Shown: positions 17,570 through 27,360 of the stretch, in pieces
Layout of the letters: each line of letters opens with the position of its first letter
Numbering within the stretch: position 1 is the first letter of the stretch
Assembly: GCF_000988165.1 (NCBI RefSeq)
Contig: NW_020169332.1
Span: 1 to 41,073, forward strand
DNA length: 41,073 nucleotides
Direction: 5' to 3'
DNA from: Vairimorpha ceranae
Taxonomy: Eukaryota; Microsporidia; Nosematidae
Notes under the pieces: model-generated
Database searches by the model: none
The model's input: only the letters and a program-made list of their open reading frames with translations
Told to the model about the DNA's origin: nothing
Made by a program: the position numbers and the translations under genes

Positions 17570-17850
17570 TTGTTTACCTTCCAACAAAACACAAAATTAA
17601 TCTCATGATCAATAATATCAATATAATATTAAGGTAACAAATCTATCTAATATATCTTACTATAAGTCATTTATATATCTGGACTGTTAAATCAATATAT
17701 TTAGTATTTTTAATGTATTTATGCAAAAAAAATATTTAAATTTTTTTGGTGCATAAATATTTAGTGAAAAAAGTTTGAAAAATTAAACTTACATTCTGTG
17801 ATAGAAAAAAACACTTTTTATTATTTAATACCATTATTCTAGATTTCAAT

Positions 17851-17873
17851 ATCTATAAAAAACATTTTTACCC
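17851..17873 (+). promoter_or_regulatory. TATA-like box and C-run before the LisH/WD40 gene
   Basis: CTATAAAA lies near 17853-17860 and CCC at 17871-17873. The ATG follows at 17887, 13 bases after the C-run. This supports 17887 over the in-frame ATG seven codons later. Confidence 0.45.
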
Positions 17874-17886
17874 TTCATCAGATACA

Positions 17887-19404
17887 ATGAAAGATTACGT
17901 GTTTATGTCAAAGAAAAGAGAACAAAATATTTTAAATAGTCTAAATTTTTTGATATATGATTATTTAGTTAAAATGAAATATGAAAAAACTGCTAAAATA
18001 TTTGTAGGTGAAGCTTACTTAGAGGATGTTAAGTTAAATGAAGCACCTCCTATTTTATCACAGTGGTATTCTGCATTCCAAGATATTTCAAATGTTAGAT
18101 GTGGATTGTCAAATAATTTAGGAGATTTAGCAAGAATAGAAGGAATAATGTTAAAACTAGAGAATGAAAAAAAGAGGTATCAACAAATGGGTAAAATGGA
18201 TAATTTATCATATTTTAATATGACAAGAGGATCTAGTGAGACATACAAATCACCCAATAATATGCATTACACTTCTCCATATCATCCTGGTCCTTCTCCT
18301 GTTGTGGATCCTAGGAGACAGGTTGATATGAGAAATATGCATATTCCTGGAAGGCCAATATACAATGAGCAATTTCCTTTGAAGGCCAGAACTGCACAGA
18401 ATGAACCCATTCTATCAAAAGGTGTTAATAGATTTGAAGAACCAATCAATTTAAGAGGAGCAAATAGATTTGATCCAAATTCTGTTTCTATTTCACCAAA
18501 GATGTTTGAACAACCTAATGAAAGCAGTGATAAAAAGTTTTACTTAAGAAATATTAATTCTTTTAAAATAACAGATAAAAATGTTTTATTATCTGTCTTA
18601 TCTCAAAAACACAACATTCTTTTTAGTGTTTTTGATAACAAAACAGTTGGTTCTTTTAATTGTAATACTTTTAAAAATGAATGTATTGTAGAAACGAATG
18701 GTAAACAAATAATTAAAATGAGAATAAAAGATGATGTCAATTTTATTTGGTTAGTGGCTTCTTTTGATACTAATGATTTAATGGTGATACGTTATTTAGT
18801 CCAGGAAGTTAAATTTGAAATGGCGGGATATTTAAGAGGGCATGCCGAAAAAATTGCTTGTTTTGATGTTGCTGATTATATTTATTCGATAGATAATTCA
18901 GGTTCATTTAAAAAGTGGAATTTTAAAGGTATTTGTGAGAAAGAAGAAATTTTTAATGGAAATATAAAAAAAGTATATTATTTTGCAGAAAACTGTCTTA
19001 TTTTATCAGACGCAAATAGAACATATCTTTATAATTATACTATGAATATGGAAATTTCAGAGATTAGTAAAGGATTATTATTATCGCTTAAGAAACAGAA
19101 TAATTATTATTTGCTTGTATTTGCTGATAAGGCAGTAATACATGATAACAATCTTAATAAAATTAAGATTTTAACAGTTCCAAATAGCAGTATAAAAAAT
19201 GCAATTTTTTTAGATTCTGATGTAATTATTGGTTCATTGCAATGTCTTTGGTTTGAAACACAAGGCAGACTCAATAAATGTAAAATTTATGAACATAATG
19301 AAATTGTTACATTGAAGAATATTAGTAGGTACAAGCCGGGACACATTCTTGTTTTAAGCAATAAAGGAGAGTGTGTAATTATGAGTAAATGTTTTGATAA
19401 TTAA
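17887..19404 (+). CDS. LisH and WD40-like regulatory protein
   Basis: This 505-residue protein begins with a LisH motif at about 14-39 (NSLNFLIYDYLVKMKYEKTA) followed by APPILSQWYSAFQDI. The latter resembles the 'PPxxLxxWWxxFWDIF' segment of LUFS-type proteins such as LEUNIG, SSBP and Flo8. A low-complexity linker (about 105-210) is rich in Pro, Arg, Asn and Met. The C-terminal 290 residues form weak beta-strand repeats typical of a divergent WD40 propeller, for example LRGHAEKIACFDVADYIYSI then GSFKKWNFKG. LisH plus propeller suggests a transcriptional co-regulator or scaffold that dimerises through LisH. The GID subunit Gid7 also joins LisH and WD40, but the CTLH domain is absent here. Its stop is 12 bases from the convergent RCC1 stop. 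Confidence 0.65.
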   Translation: MKDYVFMSKKREQNILNSLNFLIYDYLVKMKYEKTAKIFVGEAYLEDVKLNEAPPILSQWYSAFQDISNVRCGLSNNLGDLARIEGIMLKLENEKKRYQQMGKMDNLSYFNMTRGSSETYKSPNNMHYTSPYHPGPSPVVDPRRQVDMRNMHIPGRPIYNEQFPLKARTAQNEPILSKGVNRFEEPINLRGANRFDPNSVSISPKMFEQPNESSDKKFYLRNINSFKITDKNVLLSVLSQKHNILFSVFDNKTVGSFNCNTFKNECIVETNGKQIIKMRIKDDVNFIWLVASFDTNDLMVIRYLVQEVKFEMAGYLRGHAEKIACFDVADYIYSIDNSGSFKKWNFKGICEKEEIFNGNIKKVYYFAENCLILSDANRTYLYNYTMNMEISEISKGLLLSLKKQNNYYLLVFADKAVIHDNNLNKIKILTVPNSSIKNAIFLDSDVIIGSLQCLWFETQGRLNKCKIYEHNEIVTLKNISRYKPGHILVLSNKGECVIMSKCFDN

Positions 19405-19416
19405 TTAAATAATTTT

Positions 19417-20505
19417 TTATTTAGTAACTACAATTGTAAAATTGCTACCAACTGCAAAATCTAAAATTTCAGGAAATTCAAAAGGTATTTTTCTAGGTGT
19501 TAAAATTTCAACTTCTTCAAATCCAGTGCCACCTAAAAAACTTATACCAAAAGAAAAAAGAGAATTGTCAATTTGACAAATACTGTAATTTTCATAAGAC
19601 TTTACTTTTTTAACATTTTCAATAATTAATTCTGGACTATGACAATTATTTTTACCTAAAATTCCTAATTGTCCCTGATCATTATTTCCTGCTCCGTATA
19701 ATTTTCCATCAAAAGTTAAAAATAATGAGTGATGCAAACCACCAGCAGCATCCATTACATTACTAATATTTATTTTGTGCTTATTTTTTGTTTCATGATC
19801 ATTTCCTATTCCCAGTTGTCCATAAATATTAGATCCCCAAGCATAAACTTCATTATCAGTGTTAATAGCTAAAGCGTGGTTTCTTCCGCACCTAACAAGT
19901 CTAAATTTGTGATTTTCGTTTTTTTTCCTACTTGAGAATATCTGACCAGGAAATAAAGATGAATCTTTAGATCTTAGACTAGATCGCCTACCTAATTCAT
20001 TAAAATCATTAGAACCGAATGTCCATATTATTTTGTTTTTATCAAGTAAACATACAAAATTTGATCCACATTCAATACTTGTAAATTTAAATTTTTCAAA
20101 TTTTGTTGTTATCTTTTTTGGTGTCTTTTGTATTTTAGTATTTTTATCAAAGCCGTAAACACCGTTGAAGTTTCTAAATGTACCCCATACAAATACATTA
20201 TTTTTTTCTGTAATACACGCAGATATTGATGTACCACATGCAATGTCAATTGGTTTCTCTGGTAGAATAACTTCTTGTGGATAGAACTCGTCACCTGATC
20301 TTCCCAAGGCGTATTCGTCATTACACCCCCATGAAAATAATTTATTATCTTCTGTTAAAACTAGTGTGTGTATTGTACCACATTTTACTTTTTTTATTTT
20401 TATATTATCAAAAAACGGTATTTGTTGAGGGATGTGTGTAGATGTATAATCTTCTCCTAATCCAAATTGTGATATAGCATTTGAACCAAAAACATAAACA
20501 GTCAT
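19417..20505 (-). CDS. RCC1: RCC1-type Ran guanine-nucleotide exchange factor
   Basis: This 362-residue protein is built of seven RCC1 blades. They are VYVFGSNAISQFGLGED, LFSWGCNDEYALGRSGD, NVFVWGTFRNFNGVYGF, WTFGSNDFNELGRR, EVYAWGSNIYGQLGIGND, LYGAGNNDQGQLGILGK and a worn last blade LFSFGISFLGGTGF. Between them recur CG-x-x-H/S-x-x-x-L strands such as VKCGTIHTLVLTEDNKLF and VRCGRNHALAIN. RCC1 (yeast Prp20) sits on chromatin and loads GTP on Ran, setting the gradient for nuclear transport. Ran itself is encoded at 27917-28552. The protein is shorter than vertebrate RCC1 and lacks its basic N-terminal tail. Other RCC1-fold proteins exist, but a stand-alone seven-blade form beside Ran favours this call. 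CCC lies before the start (GGG at 20508-20510). Confidence 0.85.
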   Translation of the reverse strand: MTVYVFGSNAISQFGLGEDYTSTHIPQQIPFFDNIKIKKVKCGTIHTLVLTEDNKLFSWGCNDEYALGRSGDEFYPQEVILPEKPIDIACGTSISACITEKNNVFVWGTFRNFNGVYGFDKNTKIQKTPKKITTKFEKFKFTSIECGSNFVCLLDKNKIIWTFGSNDFNELGRRSSLRSKDSSLFPGQIFSSRKKNENHKFRLVRCGRNHALAINTDNEVYAWGSNIYGQLGIGNDHETKNKHKINISNVMDAAGGLHHSLFLTFDGKLYGAGNNDQGQLGILGKNNCHSPELIIENVKKVKSYENYSICQIDNSLFSFGISFLGGTGFEEVEILTPRKIPFEFPEILDFAVGSNFTIVVTK

Positions 20506-20558
20506 AAGGGTAGTTATTTTTAAGTATAAAATTTAAAAATTATTTTTATCCTTTTTTT
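20506..20558. promoter_or_regulatory. 53-base divergent promoter, RCC1 and tRNA-binding protein
   Basis: Two divergent genes share only 53 bases. Facing RCC1 is GGG at 20508-20510 (CCC on that gene's strand). Facing the tRNA-binding protein is ATCC at about 20549-20552 followed by a T-run and the ATG at 20559. The core is AT-only sequence. Confidence 0.55.
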
Positions 20559-21386
20559 ATGTTGCTTAAATATTCGGACAAATATGAAGATATAAAATTT
20601 GGATTAGAAAAAACAGTTAGTAATTTAAAGACTGAAAAAATAGAAGAAGGAATAGAGATTGAATTGGATGCAGAAATATTAGATTCTTTTTATAGTGTAC
20701 TTCGTTACATTTTAAAGGATAGTAAATTTACTGTTAAAGACTTTGAGCGTATAAGAACTACACTAGAAAAAGTAGGGATTGATGGGTCTTTTATATCTTA
20801 TGTATCCCTTTATAACAATATGATTGATTTGCTAATGAAGACCAACTTAAAGAATATTAAGTATATTGAAGAAATGGTTGACAAATACAATTGTCAATAT
20901 ATGTTTTTTAATTTATTGAAAATACAAGTAGGACAGATCGTAAATATTGAAGAAGTAGACAATTCTGAAAATTTATTTATTGAGCATGTGGATTTTGGAT
21001 CTACTGTACAGATTGTCAGTGGTTTGCGCAAATATTACACTAAAGAAAATTTAATAAATAAAAAGGCACTTTTTATTACAAATATTAAGAAAAGTAAAAT
21101 AATGGGCATTGAGTCAAATGGAATGATATTATGTGGTAAAGATAATGGAAATGTAGAAGTGTTATTTGTTGATGATGATATAAAAATAGGTAGTATTGCT
21201 TATTTAGAAAATTTTGAAATATTTAAAAATATTCCGGTTAACACAATCGATTTAAAGAAAAGTTTTTATAAAAATTTATTTAATAAGCTTAACATTGTAA
21301 ATGGTATTGTGCATTTTGACAATTATTTAATAAATGTTGGAAATAAAAAAATAACTGCTAATATTAACAATGGTATTATTAGTTAA
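20559..21386 (+). CDS. ARC1: Arc1/EMAPII-type tRNA-binding protein
   Basis: This 275-residue protein ends in a tRNA-binding OB-fold of the EMAPII/Arc1/Trbp111 type, from about residue 118. The core reads LKIQVGQIVNIEEVDNSENL, then LFIEHVDFGSTVQIVSGLRK, ITNIKKSKIMGIESNGMIL and a C-terminal small domain (YKNLFNKLNIVNG). In the family this domain binds the tRNA elbow and delivers tRNA to synthetases. The N-terminal 115 residues are helical and may be a GST-C-like module, as in yeast Arc1, which docks on MetRS and GluRS. The lysine-rich middle segment of yeast Arc1 is missing. A C-terminal piece of a methionyl- or tyrosyl-tRNA synthetase is the alternative, but no catalytic domain precedes it. 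It shares a 53-base promoter with RCC1. Confidence 0.75.
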   Translation: MLLKYSDKYEDIKFGLEKTVSNLKTEKIEEGIEIELDAEILDSFYSVLRYILKDSKFTVKDFERIRTTLEKVGIDGSFISYVSLYNNMIDLLMKTNLKNIKYIEEMVDKYNCQYMFFNLLKIQVGQIVNIEEVDNSENLFIEHVDFGSTVQIVSGLRKYYTKENLINKKALFITNIKKSKIMGIESNGMILCGKDNGNVEVLFVDDDIKIGSIAYLENFEIFKNIPVNTIDLKKSFYKNLFNKLNIVNGIVHFDNYLINVGNKKITANINNGIIS

Positions 21387-21537
21387 TCTTGAGTAATCTA
21401 ATAAATTTTATTTATATTTTTTTATATTAAATGTAATTATATTCTTTAATTTAATTGTAATTAATAATTTGTTTTATCAAAATAAATCATATATTAAATT
21501 TTATTTCAATATAAATCATATATTAGAATATTTTTTA

Positions 21538-22233
21538 TCATTTTGTCCAACAATAATTATATCCTTTCATATATGCCTGATAAAAATAATTTACTACCAT
21601 TCCTATTATAAATATCAATAATAATAACCAATCTTTTTTGAAATTAAATCTGTTTCTAGTTCTAATATTACAATTAATCTTTAATTTATCTAGTATTAAT
21701 AATTTAATTAATACCACCATAAAGAAACTACTGTAATATAACAATACTAAATTAATAAATAAATTAAAATTTATATATGAAAAATATAAAGATAATAAAT
21801 AAAGAGATGTTGATATAAAATGTGAATAAATTGGTTTAAAATAAATAATAAAATCGTAAGTAAGATACGAATGATGAAATAGTGACGATGTTAGTATAAA
21901 AGGAAAATATATTCCTAATAGAATACTGACTAAGGATAGAATAATGTAAGTAGATAAATAGATAAAACCACTATTTTTTATCCTTAAAGGAAAATAATTA
22001 AAGATATATGCTTGTAACTGAATAAGATAAAATAAAAATAGTGCTATTATAGAAGATCTTTTAAACTTATAGCTAAAAAAAATTAAAAATATTGTGAATA
22101 TTGAACACATGCAAATATAAGATGATCGAGGTATCAAAGGCATAGCATCAGATTCAGATCCATAACTTAAAAATTCTGAAAAAATATCATCAACAGTTTT
22201 TACACATCTTAAATATAATATATAAGTAAACAT
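21538..22233 (-). CDS. Multi-span membrane protein, unknown
   Basis: This 231-residue protein has a soluble N-terminal tail of about 35 residues (VDDIFSEFLSYGSESDAMPL) followed by about six hydrophobic segments, near 36-53, 58-80, 88-115, 135-152, 153-178 and 201-220. It ends YQAYMKGYNYCWTK. The general shape (acidic N-tail, then a compact bundle of spans) recalls small Golgi/ER membrane proteins such as the Yip1 group, but no diagnostic motif was found, so no family is claimed. CCC stands before the start (GGG at 22235-22237), which makes it a credible gene. Confidence 0.6.
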   Translation of the reverse strand: MFTYILYLRCVKTVDDIFSEFLSYGSESDAMPLIPRSSYICMCSIFTIFLIFFSYKFKRSSIIALFLFYLIQLQAYIFNYFPLRIKNSGFIYLSTYIILSLVSILLGIYFPFILTSSLFHHSYLTYDFIIYFKPIYSHFISTSLYLLSLYFSYINFNLFINLVLLYYSSFFMVVLIKLLILDKLKINCNIRTRNRFNFKKDWLLLLIFIIGMVVNYFYQAYMKGYNYCWTK

Positions 22234-22732
22234 AGGGATAAGTACTTATTGAATGTACTTCTTAGAAAAAGGAGAGCATTAAAAATACACAATTTTATAT
22301 GAAATATAATTATTTATATGTATTATTATTTCTGTCTTATAATTATTTTGTTCTCCTTTTTAGTAGCAAAAAAATCAATAAAATAATAAATGTATTTAAA
22401 TATTAAGTTAATGTTCATTTATCTTAGGCTAGCTGTGCTATACATTTACTTTTTGGGTTTACTATTAATACTAGTTTATTTTCAATAAATAAATATAACG
22501 TCTTTATGCACATAAACAAAAAAAATATTTTAAATATTTTTGATGCAAAGAAATTTAAGTTGAATTTTTCTGATTATAAAATTTAAATTGTTTATTTTTT
22601 AATAATTTTTACATCTGCTTGGTCAATTTAATGATAGTCTATTATTATGTACAAACATTTTAATTTTTAAGTAAAAAATAAAATATAAAATAGTAAATAT
22701 TGGTGTTTTTATACATTTTAAACAAAAGATAT
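22234..22732. other. Non-coding spacer
   Basis: This is AT-rich spacer. A block near 22502-22560 (TTTATGCA, then A- and T-rich tract, then TGATGCAAAG) resembles one near 17718-17760, so there may be a dispersed AT-rich repeat. No gene is visible. Confidence 0.45.
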
Positions 22733-22890
22733 GATCCAACGGGTCTTATCCGATGACCAAAGATTCTCCTAGAGCCGAAGTTAATATGTACGGCGGAGCT
22801 TGATACACCATAGATAAGTGGATGTGGGTTGTGCAGGTTCGAGTTCCACAGTATTTGAATCAAATCGGTCTCATGGTCTGTGTGTAGATT
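22733..22890. ncRNA. GC-richer island, candidate structured RNA
   Basis: About 160 bases here have clearly more G and C than the flanks but no convincing reading frame; the frames across it on both strands are short and lack family matches. Local pairings can be seen, such as GGTC/GACC around 22742-22757 and a palindromic ATTTGAATCAAAT at 22853-22865. On the plus strand there is a tRNA-gene-like internal promoter pair, TAGATAAGTGG (22811 on) and GGTTCGAGTTCC (22836 on). They are too close for a tRNA and no cloverleaf forms. A Pol III transcript such as the SRP, RNase P or a spliceosomal RNA is possible, but no diagnostic motif was identified. Confidence 0.35.
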
Positions 22891-23109
22891 TCCCATCTTT
22901 AGACACGTTTTTAATATTTATAAGTAAAACATTCAAAAAGATAAAATGCATGCTTATAAAAAAGGCAGTTATAACAACTTTTTTAAATTTTTTAAACGAC
23001 CCACAAAAATAAAAAAACATTATATTTTATAGTTATATTAAATCCATGAAAACAATACTAATTAGTATCAAAGCACTATAAAAAAATTATTAACAAATCA
23101 TAAAATTTA

Positions 23110-24276
23110 TTAATTTTTTTTACCATGATGTATCCAGTTATTGTATTCTTTTAATCCTAAAATTAATAATACTCCACCTCCTATTACAAAAAGCCCTAAA
23201 GTCGTAAAACTTATCGATGTATGTTTTTTCTGTTCGCTATGTTTTAGTAAATGTAAAATATCAAATATATCTTTTTGTATTCCTTGTATTCTAATATCCA
23301 TATCATTAACCCTACTATTAATATGTTGATTTAGATCATTATTAATAGATTTATCTTGCTTTTTTGCTATACTGTCAATTTTTTCAATAATTTTATTAGA
23401 GTAGTGTCTAATACTAGGATCGTCAGTTTCGCCAAGAACAGATCTTGCATATTGCATAAAATGCGAGAAATTAGCGATAAAATGTCTCATTTCTTTATCG
23501 GGATGCATTATGTCATCGGGAGACATGGGTGTATTACTAACATTTTCTGCGTGTATTTTATCGGCATCATAATTTTCATGTTCTTCTCGTTTATACAACT
23601 GTGCACCAATTAATTTAAATGCTTTTTCAGCAGAAGTATAATTGTAATAAGATGTCAATGAAAATCTATTATCAGTACCTAGAATAATGTGCGGTTGAAT
23701 TGATACAAGTCTCATACTATCGTATAATATCTTATCTTTGTTGTACAACTCAATTTTAAAATTATTTTTTGTAACTATAATTTTTACTGTTAGATTTTTT
23801 ACGCCTTTAAGTCTGTCGGGACTGAATGAATCACGGTAAAGGTTAATGTGCACTTTATCATCCAAGTTTTCTCCGTTGTTAAAAGCGAAAACTAGCTCGG
23901 GGCTAGCACCTTTGAATTCTATACCTGCCATTAAACCGTGGAATGTTCCACTTCCTCCTCTAAATTCTCCTGGTTCTTGATCGTGAGAAGTGTACCATAA
24001 GTACACACCGCCTTCTTCAGGAAAATTAAGATTAATATCGGTAATAGTGTAGCTAAAGCTCCATTCGGGGTATTTATTATCTTCTAAGAAATACACAATG
24101 CCTCCTTGGTCTAGTGATCGTCTTAAAATTATTCCATCTTCAACAGCTTTTAGTCCATGTACACCTACAATTTCATTTGTAGCACCCGGTATGTATCTTA
24201 TTGTATCAGATGGTGTTTCTGTATACTGAGAATGTTGTTCTGCTAGCAACATATTAATAAAATAAATATATAACAT
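23110..24276 (-). CDS. L-type lectin-like ER/Golgi cargo receptor
   Basis: This 388-residue type I membrane protein has a signal-like start (MLYIYFINMLLAEQ). An L-type lectin-like domain follows at about 25-235: GGIVYFLEDNKYPEWSFSYT, GGVYLWYTSHDQEPGEFRGG, GTFHGLMAGIEFKGASPELV and FAFNNGENLDD, ending near KAFKLIGAQLYKRE. A helical stalk comes next (about 275-350), then one membrane span at about 356-373 (LGLFVIGGGVLLILGL) and a short tail ending HGKKN. Relatives are ERGIC-53, Emp46/47 and fungal Uip5, which carry glycoprotein cargo between ER and Golgi. The tail has a lysine at -3 but not the full KKxx retrieval signal. The start lacks a C-run, and a second in-frame ATG lies eight codons on. 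Fold assignment is good; sugar binding is unproven. Confidence 0.8.
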   Translation of the reverse strand: MLYIYFINMLLAEQHSQYTETPSDTIRYIPGATNEIVGVHGLKAVEDGIILRRSLDQGGIVYFLEDNKYPEWSFSYTITDINLNFPEEGGVYLWYTSHDQEPGEFRGGSGTFHGLMAGIEFKGASPELVFAFNNGENLDDKVHINLYRDSFSPDRLKGVKNLTVKIIVTKNNFKIELYNKDKILYDSMRLVSIQPHIILGTDNRFSLTSYYNYTSAEKAFKLIGAQLYKREEHENYDADKIHAENVSNTPMSPDDIMHPDKEMRHFIANFSHFMQYARSVLGETDDPSIRHYSNKIIEKIDSIAKKQDKSINNDLNQHINSRVNDMDIRIQGIQKDIFDILHLLKHSEQKKHTSISFTTLGLFVIGGGVLLILGLKEYNNWIHHGKKN

Positions 24277-26235
24277 TTATTTATTTACAAATTAATTTAA
24301 TTTATAATTATATTGAAACAATAATAAACATATGTTTAAAATACATAAGATATTAATTTTAGTTTAAGTATAGAAATTTAAAAATAAAATTTTGTGTGTA
24401 AGATGTATTAAAAATATCTATAAGACAATTTACTTTTAAAATTATTTAATTTTATTACAAACACTTATAAAACATCATTTTAGCAATATTTTTGTCAATG
24501 ACACTTTTATTTACTTTTTTAAAGTCTTGCATGAGGTCAAAATAATAAAATATTTCATATAATTAATTCTTAAGATAATAGGAGGTCCTCGACAATTTTA
24601 ACTTAAAAAATTTAAACAATTTCACTAAAGTTTAACATTTAGTAAAAAATAATAATATAATCAAAAATAGATATAAATACCAAACTATATCTAATCACCT
24701 ACATTTGTTTCTTTTTCTTATTTCTTGTGAAAATCTTTCATAATTAAGGGCAATATTTATTTTAAGATATAACATTACTTTTAATTATAATTATATATTT
24801 TTCTATTAATGCTTTATATAAATAACTTTTATGTTAAAATGGCAAAATTACATATTTTTATATAAAACTATCCTCAGGAGATCGGTAGTGAATCATCTAA
24901 AGGGATCAACCCCTTTAAACAATTATATTTAATATCATTACTTAGCATACATGTGTAAAGTAATAAATATATAAACATTTTATAAATTTAAAAGATTACA
25001 TTTATTTAATATATTAAAAGTAAATTTTATTTTATTTAAAAATGTTTTGTTAAATAATTAATTACAATATTTATATTGCTTGTTTTTTCTATATAAACTA
25101 CATTTTGATTTATTTTATTGCATAAAAGTAAAGTATTTTGTATATTATTTAGATGCTAAAAAATATCTTGTAAGTCAAGAGACAATTTTTATATTATTTA
25201 TTTCTCAACAATAGTATTGATATGTTTACATGAATATTATTGTTGTATTGATCTTAGAGGTTTTATTAAAAGGGTGATGGGTTTGACTTATCAGTCTTAA
25301 ATAATTTTTAAAATATATAAACTCATGTTTTCTAGTAACTATTCCTTTAAACACAACATTTTAAACTTAATATAAAATCAAAACTTTTTTAATTAATATA
25401 TTTTAACAAATATTCTTTTTTAACAAAAAATAGTATATGTACATTAAAATATAAAATGTTAATCTTTTTAAAGTAAAATTTTACTTCTTCTAGTAAATAT
25501 TTTAAAATATAGTATCTAAATGAAAGTTAATTTTTTGACAAAAATCAAGTTTTTTCGAATATACAGAAATATAATCTTCTTAATAAACATACGCAATGTT
25601 TTAATATATTGTGTAAGCCATTTATTTGAAATTTAAAAAATATTTTATAATTATTTCTCTTTACATTACTATTATCTTAAACATTTCTTTTAATTTTACT
25701 TCTACAATTCCTATTTAAAAATATTTATATCCTTTTTTTTGTCCTTCTAATTTAATATAATCAACTTTTGTTTTCTTGACACATTATTTATATTTTAAGT
25801 GCATAAACTATTATTTTAAAATTCAAAGCATTAAAAATAAATTGTATATTTTATTAATAATTTATTAATGTTTGTTTAAAATTATTTTAGATTAACTAAT
25901 TTTCTCAAATTTTTCATTTTTAATTGTTTATTTTTTTGTGTACAGGATTCGTTTGTAAACAAATCTAAAATATTGATGATATATTAAATAAACTTTTATT
26001 AGTTTTGTTTAAAAACATTTATAAAACCTTAAAAAATATTTTTGCATAAAAAAACTTGTTTTTTTAGGCGGGATTATTTGTTTTTTTTATTAAATTAAAA
26101 GTAAAAAAAACTTTATTGTACTAACAAAAAAAAAGTATTTATGAAAATAATAATTAATATTAATTAGATTGTACTCCTATTAAAAAGGAATACTCCTTAA
26201 TTAAATATAAAAGAAAATCTAATTTATTAAAGGGT
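24277..26235. other. Long AT-rich spacer, no gene
   Basis: Nearly 2 kb without an open frame of note. The only compositional interruption is near 24871-24917, described separately, plus a small GGAGGTCCTC piece at 24581-24590. The right part is dense in T- and A-tracts. Confidence 0.55.
24871..24917. other. Hairpin-forming GC-richer patch
   Basis: TCCTCAGGA (24871 on) is nearly self-complementary. TAAAGGG at 24898-24904 pairs perfectly with CCCTTTA at 24911-24917 across a six-base loop. In a 2 kb stretch that is otherwise almost pure AT this patch stands out. It might be part of a small RNA or a decayed element; its strand and role are unknown. Confidence 0.35.
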
Positions 26236-26802
26236 ATGTTATCTCTAGAACAAATCGAAAAATCCATTTTATTTATGGATGAGACTTATGATGCCAATTT
26301 TGGCGAATGGATTAGGAATGAAGATAATTGTAGGATAATAGCTTATAATATGAAAAAGTACATTGATAAATATTCTGTATCGAATATGATTGTAGTAATA
26401 AAATGGATTGTTAAAGATTGGACACTAAAATCAATAATAATTTTTACAAAAAAAATGTTATTTGAAGATATAAAAAATTTTATATTTAAAGAGTCAGATT
26501 TAGAAAGAAAAAAATTTCATAATAGAATTAAAATTGTAAGTGGTCTTATTTATACATGGAATTCTTTATTTATTTCTGAATTTATAATAGCTACTACTAA
26601 AATTTTTAGCATTGAAGAAAAATCTTATTTATTAAAAATGATGTTAGAAAGTTTTGACCAAAAAAAGTTTAGTGAAATTATGGAGCATTTAGATAATAAA
26701 ATGGAATTTAGTGTTAAAAGTGAATTATCTAATATTTGTGGTACTAAAAAAAGAAGACCAAAAAGATCTAGAAGTATAATAGAAGCTTATAATGTATCTT
26801 AA
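26236..26802 (+). CDS. Unknown protein with a basic nuclear-type tail
   Basis: This 188-residue protein has no recognised domain. It is mostly helical by composition, with aromatic-rich stretches such as YDANFGEWIRN and IVVIKWIVKDWTLKS, and repeated short helices. The C-terminus is strongly basic, with GTKKRRPKRSRSIIEA, which would serve as a nuclear localisation signal. There are no membrane spans or signal peptide. The start is preceded by GGG at 26232-26234 one base before the ATG; here the run is G and not C on the gene strand. It is convergent with the 27361-27729 gene across the 40-base tandem repeat. Confidence 0.6.
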   Translation: MLSLEQIEKSILFMDETYDANFGEWIRNEDNCRIIAYNMKKYIDKYSVSNMIVVIKWIVKDWTLKSIIIFTKKMLFEDIKNFIFKESDLERKKFHNRIKIVSGLIYTWNSLFISEFIIATTKIFSIEEKSYLLKMMLESFDQKKFSEIMEHLDNKMEFSVKSELSNICGTKKRRPKRSRSIIEAYNVS

Positions 26803-26960
26803 TTATTTATAACACAAAAATAAATGTATTTAAAACAATGATTTTTAAAGGTTATGTTTTTATAGCACCATATTTTTATAAAAAAAAGAATTACGATAAC
26901 TTAAAGTTATTTAAGTGAAATCTTACTAACTTTATAAAATTAGAAAATAAATTTAATACT

Positions 26961-27310
26961 GAATTTAAAAGTGTTAGAATACTAATTTTATTTAATACTA
27001 GAATTTAAAAGTGTAAGACCAATAAAAATAATTTTTTATTAAGATTTACTTTTATAGTATTAGAAAATAAATTTAATACTAGAATTTAAAAATGTTAGAA
27101 CACTAATTTTATTTAATACTAGAATTTAAAAATGTTAGAACACTAATTTTATTTAATACTAAAATTTAACAATATAAAATTACTAAAATTATTTAATACT
27201 AAAATTTAACAATATAAAATTACTAATTTTATTTAATATAACAAACTTTCTTAACAAAATAAGATTAGTAATTTTATTAAATACTAAAATTTAACAATAT
27301 AAAATTACTA
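26961..27310. repeat. Tandem array, 40-base period
   Basis: Exact 40-base spacing is seen for units starting at 27081, 27121, 27161 and 27201, each of the form (A/G)AAATTTAA...ACTAATTTTATTTAATACT. The first two are identical, and the next two form a variant pair. A related unit lies at 26961-27000 and partial units run on to 27310. The array fills the space between the 3' ends of two convergent genes. Confidence 0.85.
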
Positions 27311-27360
27311 ACTTTATTTTTTCAAAAAAATCCTAATTGCAATCTAAGAAAAAAATAAAT

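Noticed and set aside
22811..22860. tRNA-like A-box and B-box pair
   Set aside because: The boxes are too close together and neither a T stem nor an anticodon arm can be paired, so it was not called as a tRNA and kept only as a vague RNA candidate.
22660..23012. Open frames of 64 and 78 residues on both strands
   Set aside because: They cross the GC-richer island, lack C-run starts and have no recognisable domains. They are likely by-products of the island.
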